A DNA stretch of 9,566 nucleotides, taken from assembly GCA_964457585.1 (NCBI GenBank), contig CAYWFU010000099.1, positions 1 through 9,566 of the forward strand. The letters run 5' to 3'. The DNA is from CAYWFU01 sp964457585 (lineage in GTDB: Bacteria > JACRDZ01). Shown piece after piece: positions 1 through 6,806 of the stretch. The number at the start of each line of letters is the position of its first letter. Within the stretch, counting starts at the first letter, position 1. A program made the position numbers and the translations under genes. The notes beneath the pieces are model-generated. The model was not told the origin of the DNA, did no database searches, and worked only from the letters and a program-made list of their open reading frames with translations.

Positions 1-71
1 GTAATCATAACAGAAGTATACCATAAAAATATTTAAATCGTTACAGCTATTTCGTCGCAAGCCCTTACTGT

Positions 72-151
72 TGTCATGCTTTTCCTCCTTTTTATTTTAT
101 TATCCTTAAAAAGGATTATAGGTTAAAATCCTTTTAGAGGAAAGCATGACA
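72..151. repeat. Imperfect inverted repeat carrying an SD-plus-ATG on each arm
   Basis: The arms are TGTCATGCTTTTCCTC (72-87) and GAGGAAAGCATGACA (137-151), complementary except for one extra T. The loop contains further short inverted copies of AAGGAT (102-107, 111-116 and 127-132). Read outward, each arm looks like a translation start: AAGGAGGAAAAGCATG on the minus strand (ATG at 77-75, 14 codons to a stop) and GAGGAAAGCATG on the plus strand (ATG at 146-148, three codons). I found no flanking target duplication, so a transposon origin is not shown. It may be a fossil of a duplicated gene start. Confidence 0.6.
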
Positions 152-203
152 CTTTAACATATCATCTCTGTTACTTTGTAACTTAAGTTGCTGCCGAAGG
201 CGA

Positions 204-298
204 CCTAATTTAAAGTACAGGAAATTGAAAAAGCCCAATGAATTGGGCAACTACAATATATTGTAATGTAGTTGCTCGATTTATCGAGCCTAATTTAA
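204..298. repeat. Cluster of three adjoining hairpins inside 10-bp direct repeats
   Basis: Three palindromes follow one another: GCCCAAT/ATTGGGC (233-239 with 242-248), GCAACTAC/GTAGTTGC (247-254 with 268-275) and GCTCGAT/ATCGAGC (274-280 with 283-289). They share bases at their joints, so neighbouring stems compete. The same 10-mer, CCTAATTTAA, lies on both sides (204-213 and 289-298). This could be a target duplication, but there are no terminal inverted repeats next to it and the 10-mer is AT-rich. Relatives of the first and third hairpins occur at 6696-6712 and 6854-6869. Confidence 0.7.
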
Positions 299-489
299 TT
301 AATTTTTTTTTGTATTAGGATATACTGCAATTAAAACAGTATTCTGAATAATTTTTATAATGTTAGGAGATATCAAAATAAAGATTATTAATATTGATAA
401 AGTTGTATATCCTTAGAGATGATAGAGGAAAGTAAGCATGATTTATTTCGTGATTTGAATGATCTATAGCAAATTAAGAAGGGAATGTC

Positions 490-681
490 ATGATATATGT
501 TTTAGACACGCATATTCTTATTTGGTATTTTATCGGCAGTGAGAGATTGCATAAATCTTTTAAAGAAAAAATTGATGAAGTTCGCAATCAAGAAGGAAAA
601 TTATTAATTCCTACAATAGTTTTAGCCGAAGCTTTAAATATAGCAGAAAAAGGCAAAGTTAAATTTAATTTTTCTAGATAA
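490..681 (+). pseudogene. VapC-like PIN-domain toxin, truncated after 63 residues
   Basis: The product starts MIYVLDTHILIWY and continues through PTIVLAEALNIAEKGK, the N-terminal half of a VapC-type PIN ribonuclease of the LDTHxLIW subgroup. These toxins cleave RNA with a cluster of acidic residues that bind metal. Asp6 and Glu47 are present. The C-terminal half, with the remaining acidic residues, is absent: a TAA follows residue 63, and none of the three frames downstream resumes the domain. Complete relatives run to roughly 125-135 residues. The start is supported by AGAAGGG six bases before the ATG. No antitoxin gene precedes it. It is almost certainly an inactive remnant, although the short peptide may still be translated. 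Confidence 0.75.
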
Positions 682-900
682 TGCTTAAGTTCTTCAACAT
701 TAGCAGGCATTGACCGTAGTGACCTATTCACATTTATCCTTCTATAAAATTCCTCTCAGCCAATATCATTAATATCAATGATGCAGCTAAGCCCACACCA
801 AACTCACTAAGTAGGTTGCTAACAGACTGTGTTGATAAATTTAAAAAAATAAATATAATATTTTTCCACAAAAAATTGTTATGAAAAGAAAAAGTAATAA
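682..900. other. Gene debris between two PIN remnants
   Basis: No gene is supported. Two partly open frames look mildly protein-like: a plus-strand frame at about 718-885 and a minus-strand frame ending at 734 with a hydrophobic stretch. Neither has a start with a ribosome site and I recognise neither. The stretch probably consists of rearranged pieces left after loss of the first PIN gene's 3' half and the second PIN gene's 5' half. Confidence 0.4.
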
Positions 901-1086
901 TCGGATTTCATTATGTCTCAATCGATAATAAAAGCAAAAGACTCTGATAATCGTATTTTGGAATGTGCTGTCAGCGGAAAAGCTGATTTTCTTGTTTCTG
1001 GGGACACTAAACACATCACACCTCTTAAACAATATATGGATATAACAATTCTTAAGCCGGCAGAATTTTTAGTGATCAAATTTTGA
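901..1086 (+). pseudogene. C-terminal half of a second PIN-domain protein (COG1569/PIN_3 type)
   Basis: The frame is open from 901 and ends at TGA 1084-1086; the only ATG is at 913 and gives 57 residues. The translation contains DSDNRILECAVSGKADFLVS followed by GD, then a strand ending ILKPAEFL. This matches the C-terminal half of the COG1569 PIN family, in which the Asp of DxDN and the Asp of SGD belong to the metal-binding acidic set. The N-terminal half with its first catalytic Asp is missing: a stop at 898-900 lies directly upstream and no ribosome site precedes the ATG. The subgroup differs from that of the PIN remnant at 490-681, so the two are pieces of different toxins and not halves of one split gene. 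Confidence 0.7.
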
Positions 1087-1095
1087 TTTTGTTTA

Positions 1096-1266
1096 ATGAA
1101 TAAATTTCATCATCATTGTGTCATTAAAAAATACTTCCGAGAAGATATTAAAACTGCACAAAAAAATGGAAAAATTATTTCACGAGCACAATCTGATTAC
1201 AATTTTGTAAAATTACCGGTTTCAAGCAGCAAAGAGAGGAAGTTATCGAATATTGTAAGTCCTTGA
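1096..1266 (+). CDS. Possible 56-residue hypothetical ORF
   Basis: An open frame starts at ATG 1096, ten bases after the stop of the second PIN remnant, and ends at TGA 1264-1266. The product begins MNKFHHHC and is basic and hydrophilic, with no membrane segment and no motif I recognise. No clear ribosome site precedes it. Its codon use is not obviously different from that of real genes nearby, so it could be another gene fragment in this decayed stretch, but chance is equally possible. Confidence 0.15.
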   Translation: MNKFHHHCVIKKYFREDIKTAQKNGKIISRAQSDYNFVKLPVSSSKERKLSNIVSP

Positions 1267-1281
1267 TTATTATAAGTTTTA

Positions 1282-1370
1282 TGGTGCCGGAGGTCGGAAT
1301 CGAACCGACATGGACGGTGAGGCCCGGGGGATTTTGAGTCCCCTGTGTCTGCCAGTTTCACCACTCCGGC
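1282..1370 (-). tRNA. tRNA-Leu (anticodon CAA)
   Basis: On the minus strand the acceptor arms GCCGGAG and CTCCGGC pair fully, followed by discriminator A and an encoded CCA (1284-1282). The anticodon stem GGGGA/TCCCC encloses the loop CTCAAAA, giving anticodon CAA (1336-1334), which reads the Leu codon TTG. A long variable arm, as expected for a class II tRNA, lies before the T arm with its GGTTCGATTCC core. The length is 89 nt with CCA. The gene stands alone, downstream of a strong promoter; no clear terminator hairpin follows. Confidence 0.97.
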
Positions 1371-1385
1371 GATTTATAGGGTAGT

Positions 1386-1414
1386 ATTTTATTATTTTTT
1401 GATTTTTTTGTCAA
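1386..1414 (-). promoter_or_regulatory. Sigma-70-type promoter of tRNA-Leu
   Basis: Read on the minus strand there is a perfect TTGACA (1414-1409), a 17-bp spacer and TAAAAT (1391-1386), which has five of six consensus bases. The 5' end of the tRNA lies 15 bases beyond the -10 box, leaving room for a short leader. Confidence 0.85.
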
Positions 1415-1466
1415 TGTAAAATAAATGAAAATTGCAATGCCTCAGTTAATTGGTGGAAATCACGTG

Positions 1467-1550
1467 TAAAAGTCACCAGTCACATAATAGTTACCAGTTG
1501 CAAGTCCACAGTCACCAGTTTTAATTAAGTTTTACTGGTGACCTGGTGAC
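1467..1550. repeat. Heptamer array (NNNNAGT) with an inverted ACTGGTGAC partner
   Basis: AGT recurs every 7 bases at 1471, 1478, 1489, 1496, 1503, 1510 and 1517, with one 11-base step. The best units are CACCAGT (1474-1480, 1513-1519) and TACCAGT (1492-1498). The same motif then appears inverted as two tandem CTGGTGAC units (1535-1542, 1543-1550). GTCACCAGT (1511-1519) can therefore pair with ACTGGTGAC (1534-1542) across a 14-base loop. The array lies just beyond the stop of the lipoprotein gene. It might act as a weak terminator for that gene, but no T-run follows this stem directly. Confidence 0.75.
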
Positions 1551-1567
1551 CTGAAAACTAATGTTTT

Positions 1568-3502
1568 CTATTTTCTAGGTTCTACAAAATATGGGATTTT
1601 CCACATTACTGCATTATAAGGAGATTCATTATCAATCAAGGAATTTTCTTCTATGGCATCTATTACCATAGTTTTTAAAGACGGTATTTCAGTAACAAAA
1701 CCAGTGAGAGTATATATTCCATTTCCATCATTCAAAAATTGCAGACGTTTTAAGTTTTTTCTATGTAAAAAAACTAATAATGGATTACCATTATTGTTGT
1801 CTGCTTCAACAATTACTTTAATTACTTCGCCTCTATTTATTTTTAAAATATCATCTTTCCCTAATAATTTATTAGGAGCATCGATTTGCCATAGAGTATC
1901 ATAGTTTTTTATAATACTAATTTTTTGTATTGTAATAGTTTTTTGTTTATCTTCAGGCAAATTAATTTCTATAGGACTAATTTTAATAAATTTCCAGATC
2001 CCATCGATTTTTATTAACCGGGCACTGCAAATAGCATCTTCTAAAATTGGTTTTTCAGTGATTACTATTTTTTTTCTCGTTTCACTTATTTTATCAACTA
2101 ATATAAGTTTTCCTTTTAGATTTTTTCGAATATTAACAATAGCTTCAGCTTCAATTGGCAATTCTGTATCGCGGCTAATAGAAATATCAAAATTTACCTG
2201 ATCTGAAAATCTTTTATATTTACGCCACCAGATTGGTAATGTTGAATCTTCTCCTTTTTGCCTGGATTGTATTAATCCATTTTCATCAATGTCATCCTGT
2301 GCTTTAAAGAATGGATTCCCTGCTAAAAGACTGATAATTGATGTGCTATCTGAACTTATATCAGGCAGTGTAATTCGATAAGGGATACCCCATGCCATAC
2401 TATTATAATTATCAGTTGTTTCATCCTGCAAACATTCAGAATTCAGTATATCAATTGCAGCAAAATGAATCCCCGGATTTATTTTAATATTATATTCTAT
2501 AACAAATGTATTTTCATTAATTTGTTCCATTAAATCACGATGTTCAATGCGATGTAAAAATAAGTAACTATCTGGTTTATATTCTGAATTTGAAATATTT
2601 TCAATTTCTGCAATTACTTTAATATGATCACCCGGGATAAAAACAGGGATTTCATCTTTTGCAAAAAGTTGAGAACTGGAATCCATTTGCCATACTAAAC
2701 TTGAATTATAGAACTGATCATTAGCTGAATTAAGATTTTCATATTTATATATTTTAACATTTTTAATAAAAACTTTTTGTTTAGTTTTATCTGTTAATGA
2801 TTTTTGCCATGAAGACAAATGTGTTAATTCCCAGATATTTTTATCAGTTTTTTGAAATTTAGCATAATGAACATGGGTATCATAAATTGGTTTGCTCCCA
2901 GGATTGCGTTTTTTATCATCTGTTGTATCTACCAACAATTCTCCTGCTATTTCTTTTTCTATTTTAACTAAAGCGGAAGAATCAGAAGGGTTGATAATAA
3001 TTTCAATTCTCTTTTCTTCAACACCTTGTCTATTCCGATACCACCCAATCGGTAATTTTGCCATTAAGGTACTATCTATTGTTAGAGAATCTAAAGCATA
3101 GGTAGAATTCATTTTTTTCTGATAGAACGGAACATAAGCTTCGCTGGTTAGATCAGAATCTTCATCAGGTTCGCCATCTGTTAAATCGTCTTCTTGAAAA
3201 TAATCACTGGAAGAAATAATATTATTTAAAGCTGTTGTATCATTTTCTGATTTAGTAAAATCAATATAATTTGTATTATTATTAGTATTTACATTAGTAT
3301 TTGTATTATTATTGGTATTGGTATTATTATTAATATTGCTGTTATTATTAGCATTTGTGTTAAGGTTCGTATTCTGATTTGTATTGTCAGCAGATAAAAT
3401 GTCTTTTTTCCCATCATCCTTTCCACAAGCAAAACTAAAAATAAAAATTAGAAATAAAGTCATTATAAATATAGATTTGTAATATTTTTTTATGTATTTC
3501 AT
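1568..3502 (-). CDS. Lipoprotein with Asn/Thr linker and two duplicated modules
   Basis: This is a 644-residue hypothetical lipoprotein. A basic N-terminus and hydrophobic core (residues 1-25) lead to Cys26 in FSFAC, the predicted lipidation site. An Asn/Thr-rich linker (about 40-78) and an acidic stretch (about 98-120) follow. The remainder contains two related modules, about 149-378 and 421-640. Matching landmarks are LPIGWYR/LPIWWRK, LVWQMD/TLWQID, HIKVIAE/VIKVIVE, LFLHR/VFLHR and MAWGIPY/VMWKIPY. Both modules look beta-rich and I know no family for them. The start is supported by GGAGG eight bases before the ATG. It is the last gene of the minus-strand cluster, 67 bp after the beta-barrel gene. 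Its predicted place is a membrane-anchored, surface- or periplasm-facing protein; the function is unknown. Confidence 0.85.
   Translation of the reverse strand: MKYIKKYYKSIFIMTLFLIFIFSFACGKDDGKKDILSADNTNQNTNLNTNANNNSNINNNTNTNNNTNTNVNTNNNTNYIDFTKSENDTTALNNIISSSDYFQEDDLTDGEPDEDSDLTSEAYVPFYQKKMNSTYALDSLTIDSTLMAKLPIGWYRNRQGVEEKRIEIIINPSDSSALVKIEKEIAGELLVDTTDDKKRNPGSKPIYDTHVHYAKFQKTDKNIWELTHLSSWQKSLTDKTKQKVFIKNVKIYKYENLNSANDQFYNSSLVWQMDSSSQLFAKDEIPVFIPGDHIKVIAEIENISNSEYKPDSYLFLHRIEHRDLMEQINENTFVIEYNIKINPGIHFAAIDILNSECLQDETTDNYNSMAWGIPYRITLPDISSDSTSIISLLAGNPFFKAQDDIDENGLIQSRQKGEDSTLPIWWRKYKRFSDQVNFDISISRDTELPIEAEAIVNIRKNLKGKLILVDKISETRKKIVITEKPILEDAICSARLIKIDGIWKFIKISPIEINLPEDKQKTITIQKISIIKNYDTLWQIDAPNKLLGKDDILKINRGEVIKVIVEADNNNGNPLLVFLHRKNLKRLQFLNDGNGIYTLTGFVTEIPSLKTMVIDAIEENSLIDNESPYNAVMWKIPYFVEPRK
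3269..3385 (-). repeat. Asn/Thr low-complexity tract inside the lipoprotein gene
   Basis: About 39 codons (residues 40-78) encode almost only Asn and Thr, made from AAT/AAC and ACA/ACC-type codons in a near-periodic run. Such a tract right after a lipidated Cys usually serves as a flexible tether. Its repetitive DNA makes length change by strand slippage in multiples of 3 or 6 bp plausible. Confidence 0.85.
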
Positions 3503-3509
3503 TTAAATT

Positions 3510-3518
3510 CCCTCCCTT
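3510..3518 (-). promoter_or_regulatory. Ribosome binding site of the lipoprotein gene
   Basis: The minus strand reads AAGGGAGGG, with the GGAGG core at 3515-3511 and eight bases before the ATG at 3502. It is among the stronger ribosome sites in the window. It suggests that this last gene is translated efficiently on its own, without coupling to the gene before it. Confidence 0.75.
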
Positions 3519-3525
3519 TAAAATT

Positions 3526-3546
3526 TTTGATATTTGATATTTGATT
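3526..3546. repeat. Heptamer array TTTGATA x3
   Basis: Three consecutive 7-bp units, TTTGATA, TTTGATA and TTTGATT, lie between the beta-barrel gene and the ribosome site of the lipoprotein gene. The unit differs from those of the other heptamer arrays in the window, but the period is the same. Confidence 0.8.
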
Positions 3547-3569
3547 TTTTTGTTTTTTCACTCCTTTCA

Positions 3570-5150
3570 TTAAAAGCTATATGACAGTTCGGAATTATAA
3601 AAAATAGTTGAATAATCTTTTTCCTCAGGATTTATATACATTTTTTTCTCATAATAAAATGAATTGCTCCATTTTAAATTTTTAGATAACTTTAATTCAA
3701 TCCATATATTTAGTCCTGCATAGTTGTAATCAGAATAGTAATTATCATCAGTATAAAAAATTCGGCCATTTTGAGAATCATTATATTTCTTCGTTCCGTA
3801 TTTGAGATATAAATTATAAGAAAAAATATTTTCACCAAAATAATCCAAACTTAAATTTATATATTTATCAATATAGTTCATTTTTTCTTTATAATAAGTA
3901 TCATCATTATTTTCATCCTGATTTTGCTGAGTTTCCATATTTATTTCAATATCGCCAACCGTATTATTATTAAAATTATATTTGATATATGGATTTACGT
4001 TTAACAGTTGGAAATTTGATTCATAGATAGTAGGTTCCGAATATTTTTTTTCATCATACTCAAAAATAATCCCCATTACTTTTTTAGATAGATTATAGTT
4101 AAAATCAGCATTGAAGTTATTTTCATTATAATTTTTCCCTGTTTTATAATTTCTGTTTGTATAAAGATTATCAATTTGTAAATACATTTTTTTAAATAAA
4201 GGTTTATTGAAAATAACTTCATATATATTTTCTTTATAATTCTCTTCCTCAAGACCAGCAAATTTTTTTTCTCTATTTTTTAAATTTAAATCTAATTGAA
4301 AGCTATTTGGAGAAAAAGAGAACTCTAAGAAAAGTCCATTTAAAGCAGGATTGGGATTATCCGGATTTTGATAAGTTTCTTTTCCAATCTCATAACCAAA
4401 TTTACTGCTTAAATAATTCAAAAGATCAAAATTCATTTCTGCATTTAAATTATATTCATCAATATCCATTTGTTTTTCAAAATAATCATATTTTTCAATA
4501 TTACTATTTAGATGAAAATTTATTTTTTTAGTCAGATAATAATAATATTCACCTTCAACCCGGCCTTTTATGTATTCACTTGCATTTGCTGCTGAACCTA
4601 AAATTGAATAAATCAATCTTGTATCGAGATATTTTTCATATTCCAGTGTTATTGTTTCATTTAAAAGTATATCTTTTTCTCCATCAGTATCTGTATATTC
4701 ATAAGATAATTTTATGTCTTTTTCAAAATTTGAAGAATATATATTAGATGAAATATCAGGAATATATTTAAATGACTCGGGTTCTTTTTCGTTAGAAGAT
4801 ATATCTTCCTCTAAGTTCAGTATCAACTCTGAATCAGAAATTTCATTATAAGAAAAAATTTTTTCACTTGTTTCGATCATGTTAATATCACCTTTTAATA
4901 ATTTTGTTTTAGAAATACTATTAAAACATTTTGTCACAATTAAAGAATAATTTTTTTTATTAATATCAATAAAATAAAAAATTGTACCTTCAGCAATTCC
5001 CTGATTTTTTCCAACATCTATAAAGATTGCCGAGTTATTTTTATCTATTGTAAGAACCTCACATCTTTTTATTTCTGCAGAATTCATGCCAAAAGGAAAC
5101 AATATTATTATTGATAAAATAAGAAATGAAAAAACTATTTTTTTACTCAT
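3570..5150 (-). CDS. Probable outer-membrane beta-barrel protein with FlgT-like N-terminal domain
   Basis: The 526-residue product begins with a signal peptide (about 1-25, cleavage after NSA). Residues about 28-95 resemble the small beta domain seen at the C-terminus of FlgT and in related envelope proteins, with the pattern IFIDVGKNQGIAEGTIFYF. An acidic linker follows. From about 146 to the end the sequence alternates polar and aromatic/hydrophobic residues in strand after strand, rich in Tyr and Asn, and the last residue is Phe (ELSYSF). That ending is the usual recognition signal of barrel proteins for the BAM machinery. The family is not known to me. The start has GGAG four bases upstream, and the gene lies 12 bp after the helical repeat gene, so co-transcription is very likely. 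It could be a channel or a docking barrel for its two exported neighbours. Confidence 0.8.
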   Translation of the reverse strand: MSKKIVFSFLILSIIILFPFGMNSAEIKRCEVLTIDKNNSAIFIDVGKNQGIAEGTIFYFIDINKKNYSLIVTKCFNSISKTKLLKGDINMIETSEKIFSYNEISDSELILNLEEDISSNEKEPESFKYIPDISSNIYSSNFEKDIKLSYEYTDTDGEKDILLNETITLEYEKYLDTRLIYSILGSAANASEYIKGRVEGEYYYYLTKKINFHLNSNIEKYDYFEKQMDIDEYNLNAEMNFDLLNYLSSKFGYEIGKETYQNPDNPNPALNGLFLEFSFSPNSFQLDLNLKNREKKFAGLEEENYKENIYEVIFNKPLFKKMYLQIDNLYTNRNYKTGKNYNENNFNADFNYNLSKKVMGIIFEYDEKKYSEPTIYESNFQLLNVNPYIKYNFNNNTVGDIEINMETQQNQDENNDDTYYKEKMNYIDKYINLSLDYFGENIFSYNLYLKYGTKKYNDSQNGRIFYTDDNYYSDYNYAGLNIWIELKLSKNLKWSNSFYYEKKMYINPEEKDYSTIFYNSELSYSF

Positions 5151-5162
5151 AAAACTCCAGAA

Positions 5163-6521
5163 TTATTGAGAAGTTATAACCTTGATACTAAAATCAATAC
5201 TCTCTTGAAAATTTTTTTCTGCATCGTTAAATTTTTTATTTTGCAAAAGAGCTTCACCTTTTTCTTTTTTTATCTGAGCTTGATTAAACCATAATATAGT
5301 GTCTTTCTGTGGATTTTCTTGTGAGATTTTGCAGGCTTCTCTTAATAATTCCTTTGATTTCTCATATTTGTGCAAAGCTTTGAATTCTTCAATATTTTCA
5401 GTCTTTTTTTCATTTCTTTCAATTTTATCAAGTGCGCGCAGTATAAGTCTGGTAGCAGAATAAATATTTTCTATTGATGCCGGATATTGTTTTTTATAGT
5501 AAAAATTTTTTGCTATTTTTTTCAAATTTTCACTTTGATTAAATAACAATAAAGATTCTTCATTATTAGCAGCTTTGATTTTTTCTTTTACCTCAAGGAA
5601 TAATTTATCTAAATTATTCAACTCAGTTTCCGCTTTTTCTGATAAATTACTATTTTTTTCTTTTATATCTTTAGTTTTTTGCAGTAAATCCTGCAGATTG
5701 TTTATTAATTCATGAACAATTTTTATTTCATCAATAGCTAATTTATATTTTCGTTTTTCTATTAATAATATTTTTACTCGATTAAAATGCTGTTCAATTG
5801 AAATAAATTTTTTTTGAATATAATTCGGATAATTTTTAATTTTCAGTTTTATCTCAAGAATTTTTTCAATCTCAATTTTTAATTTTTCAAAATCCATTTC
5901 AGCTTTAGATTTTAAAGAATCAGCATCGTTGAAATTAATCCGATTTAATAAAATAATTGATAATTCTTCCATTCTTTTTATTTTTATTTCTGCTAAATTA
6001 TACTTATCTTCATTAATCAATTTTTTCGCTTCATTAAATAAAATTAAGATATCATTTAAGATTTTTTTTATTTTAGTATCTTCACTTTGATTTGTTTTAT
6101 TAAGATAATTTTCAATAAGAATTTCTATTTTTTTCAGTTTATTTTTTAATTCATTTTTTTTGATTGAATCAATTTGTATCTGGATATTGCTCCTGTTTTC
6201 AAGCCAGTTTTTTATTTCATCCATTAAAGAAATTGCTTTATTGATTTCTGAAAGCGCAAGATTGAACTTCCATTCATTAAAAAATGCAGCAGCGTTCTTT
6301 GCATGTAAAGTTGCAGAGGTAAACATCTTTTTTATTATCTGATTATCAATGTTTTTTAAATCATTTTCTATTTTTTGCAGTTCGTTTTTTAAAAAAACAA
6401 GCTTTGTCTCTACTTCATTTGCAGATATTGGTCTTTCCAAATTTCTATTTTCTGCAAAAATGCAGTTTGAAAAAATAAATATAAAGAAAATCATAAGAAA
6501 ATATTTTATAAATAAATTCAT
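5163..6521 (-). CDS. Periplasmic helical protein with five repeats about 86 residues apart
   Basis: The 452-residue product has a signal peptide (about 1-23, ending IFA). Cys20 lies near the end, but the preceding Asn makes lipidation unlikely. The mature protein is almost wholly helical and rich in Lys, Glu, Asn and Ile. A TPR-like helix pair recurs five times: an aromatic residue in a K[YF]xxA pattern occurs at Phe86, Tyr174, Tyr259, Tyr346 and Phe431, each followed by a helix such as EIKIVHELI. Four repeats have an [LHW]FN triplet about 12-20 residues before the anchor. Long charged helices, probably coiled coil, link the pairs. The ribosome site AGGAG (6533-6529) is seven bases before the ATG. 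It is the first gene of the cluster. A scaffold or peptidoglycan-spanning role is inference only. Confidence 0.8.
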   Translation of the reverse strand: MNLFIKYFLMIFFIFIFSNCIFAENRNLERPISANEVETKLVFLKNELQKIENDLKNIDNQIIKKMFTSATLHAKNAAAFFNEWKFNLALSEINKAISLMDEIKNWLENRSNIQIQIDSIKKNELKNKLKKIEILIENYLNKTNQSEDTKIKKILNDILILFNEAKKLINEDKYNLAEIKIKRMEELSIILLNRINFNDADSLKSKAEMDFEKLKIEIEKILEIKLKIKNYPNYIQKKFISIEQHFNRVKILLIEKRKYKLAIDEIKIVHELINNLQDLLQKTKDIKEKNSNLSEKAETELNNLDKLFLEVKEKIKAANNEESLLLFNQSENLKKIAKNFYYKKQYPASIENIYSATRLILRALDKIERNEKKTENIEEFKALHKYEKSKELLREACKISQENPQKDTILWFNQAQIKKEKGEALLQNKKFNDAEKNFQESIDFSIKVITSQ

Positions 6522-6561
6522 ATTTTATCTCCTAATATTAACAAATATTAAATCGGCAAAA

Positions 6562-6590
6562 ATAATGCCAATAATTAATTATTTACTCAA
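6562..6590 (-). promoter_or_regulatory. Candidate promoter of the three-gene envelope cluster
   Basis: On the minus strand, TTGAGT (6590-6585), a 17-bp spacer and CATTAT (6567-6562) match four of six bases in each box. Transcription would start about 34 bases before the first gene's ATG. The match is modest and the region is AT-rich, so another site may be the true one. Confidence 0.35.
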
Positions 6591-6617
6591 GTTGACGGAC
6601 TTTTTTATGCTAAAATT

Positions 6618-6673
6618 CCAAATTACAATTCCCAAATCCCAAATAAATTCCAATTTTCAAATTCAAAATGTCC
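6618..6673. repeat. Heptamer-period array of CCAAATN units
   Basis: Cut into sevens from 6618, the sequence reads CCAAATT, ACAATTC, CCAAATC, CCAAATA, then decays through AATTCCA, ATTTTCA, AATTCAA and AATGTCC. The 7-bp phase is clear in the first half and drifts in the second. It lies in the gap upstream of the envelope cluster and contains no gene. Confidence 0.6.
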
Positions 6674-6695
6674 AAAATTTATTATTTATCTGGAA

Positions 6696-6712
6696 GTGCC
6701 ATGAATTGGCAC
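6696..6712. repeat. Short palindrome GTGCCA-TGAAT-TGGCAC
   Basis: A 6-bp stem closes a five-base loop. The core ATGAATTGG is identical to that of the hairpin at 233-248, while the outer stem bases differ in both arms and still pair. No T-run follows, so this does not look like a terminator. Confidence 0.7.
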
Positions 6713-6806
6713 AAATATAAATAATGAATTATTCCTATCAGAGAGATGAGATACAAGTATTTAATGTACTTTTAGGTACATTTTGCTCTTTAAGGTACAA
6801 AATCAA

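Larger units (their letters stand above)
1..489. other. Gene-free left end with inverted repeats
   Basis: I see no credible gene here on either strand. The stretch holds an 80-bp inverted repeat (72-151), a cluster of three hairpins (233-289) and a run of nine T (303-311). A third copy of a ribosome-site-plus-ATG motif, AGAGGAAAGTAAGCATGA, lies at 424-441; it opens only six codons before a stop. An antitoxin gene would be expected just upstream of the PIN gene at 490, but none is recognisable. Confidence 0.6.

Noticed and set aside
274..311. Possible rho-independent terminator (hairpin 274-289, then T-run 303-311)
   Set aside because: The T-run starts 14 bases after the stem and there is no gene upstream for it to end. 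The hairpin fits the dispersed repeat family better.
734..900. Minus-strand open frame with a hydrophobic stretch (GLAASLILMILAE)
   Set aside because: It has no start codon with a ribosome site and no family I recognise. A competing plus-strand frame covers the same bases, so neither is supported.
841..1032. 63-codon minus-strand ORF
   Set aside because: It lies antisense to the second PIN remnant, whose plus-strand frame gives recognisable protein sequence.
1467..1550. CRISPR-like array
   Set aside because: Units are 7-8 bp with no spacers of constant length and no cas genes nearby; it is a simple heptamer array with an inverted copy.
4076..4261. 61-codon minus-strand ORF within the beta-barrel gene
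   Set aside because: It is an overlapping frame of the same strand inside a well-supported gene, with low-complexity Lys/Ile content.
6349..6720. 123-codon plus-strand ORF
   Set aside because: Its first half is antisense to the signal peptide and start of the helical repeat gene, and the rest crosses the CCAAATN heptamer array and a hairpin.
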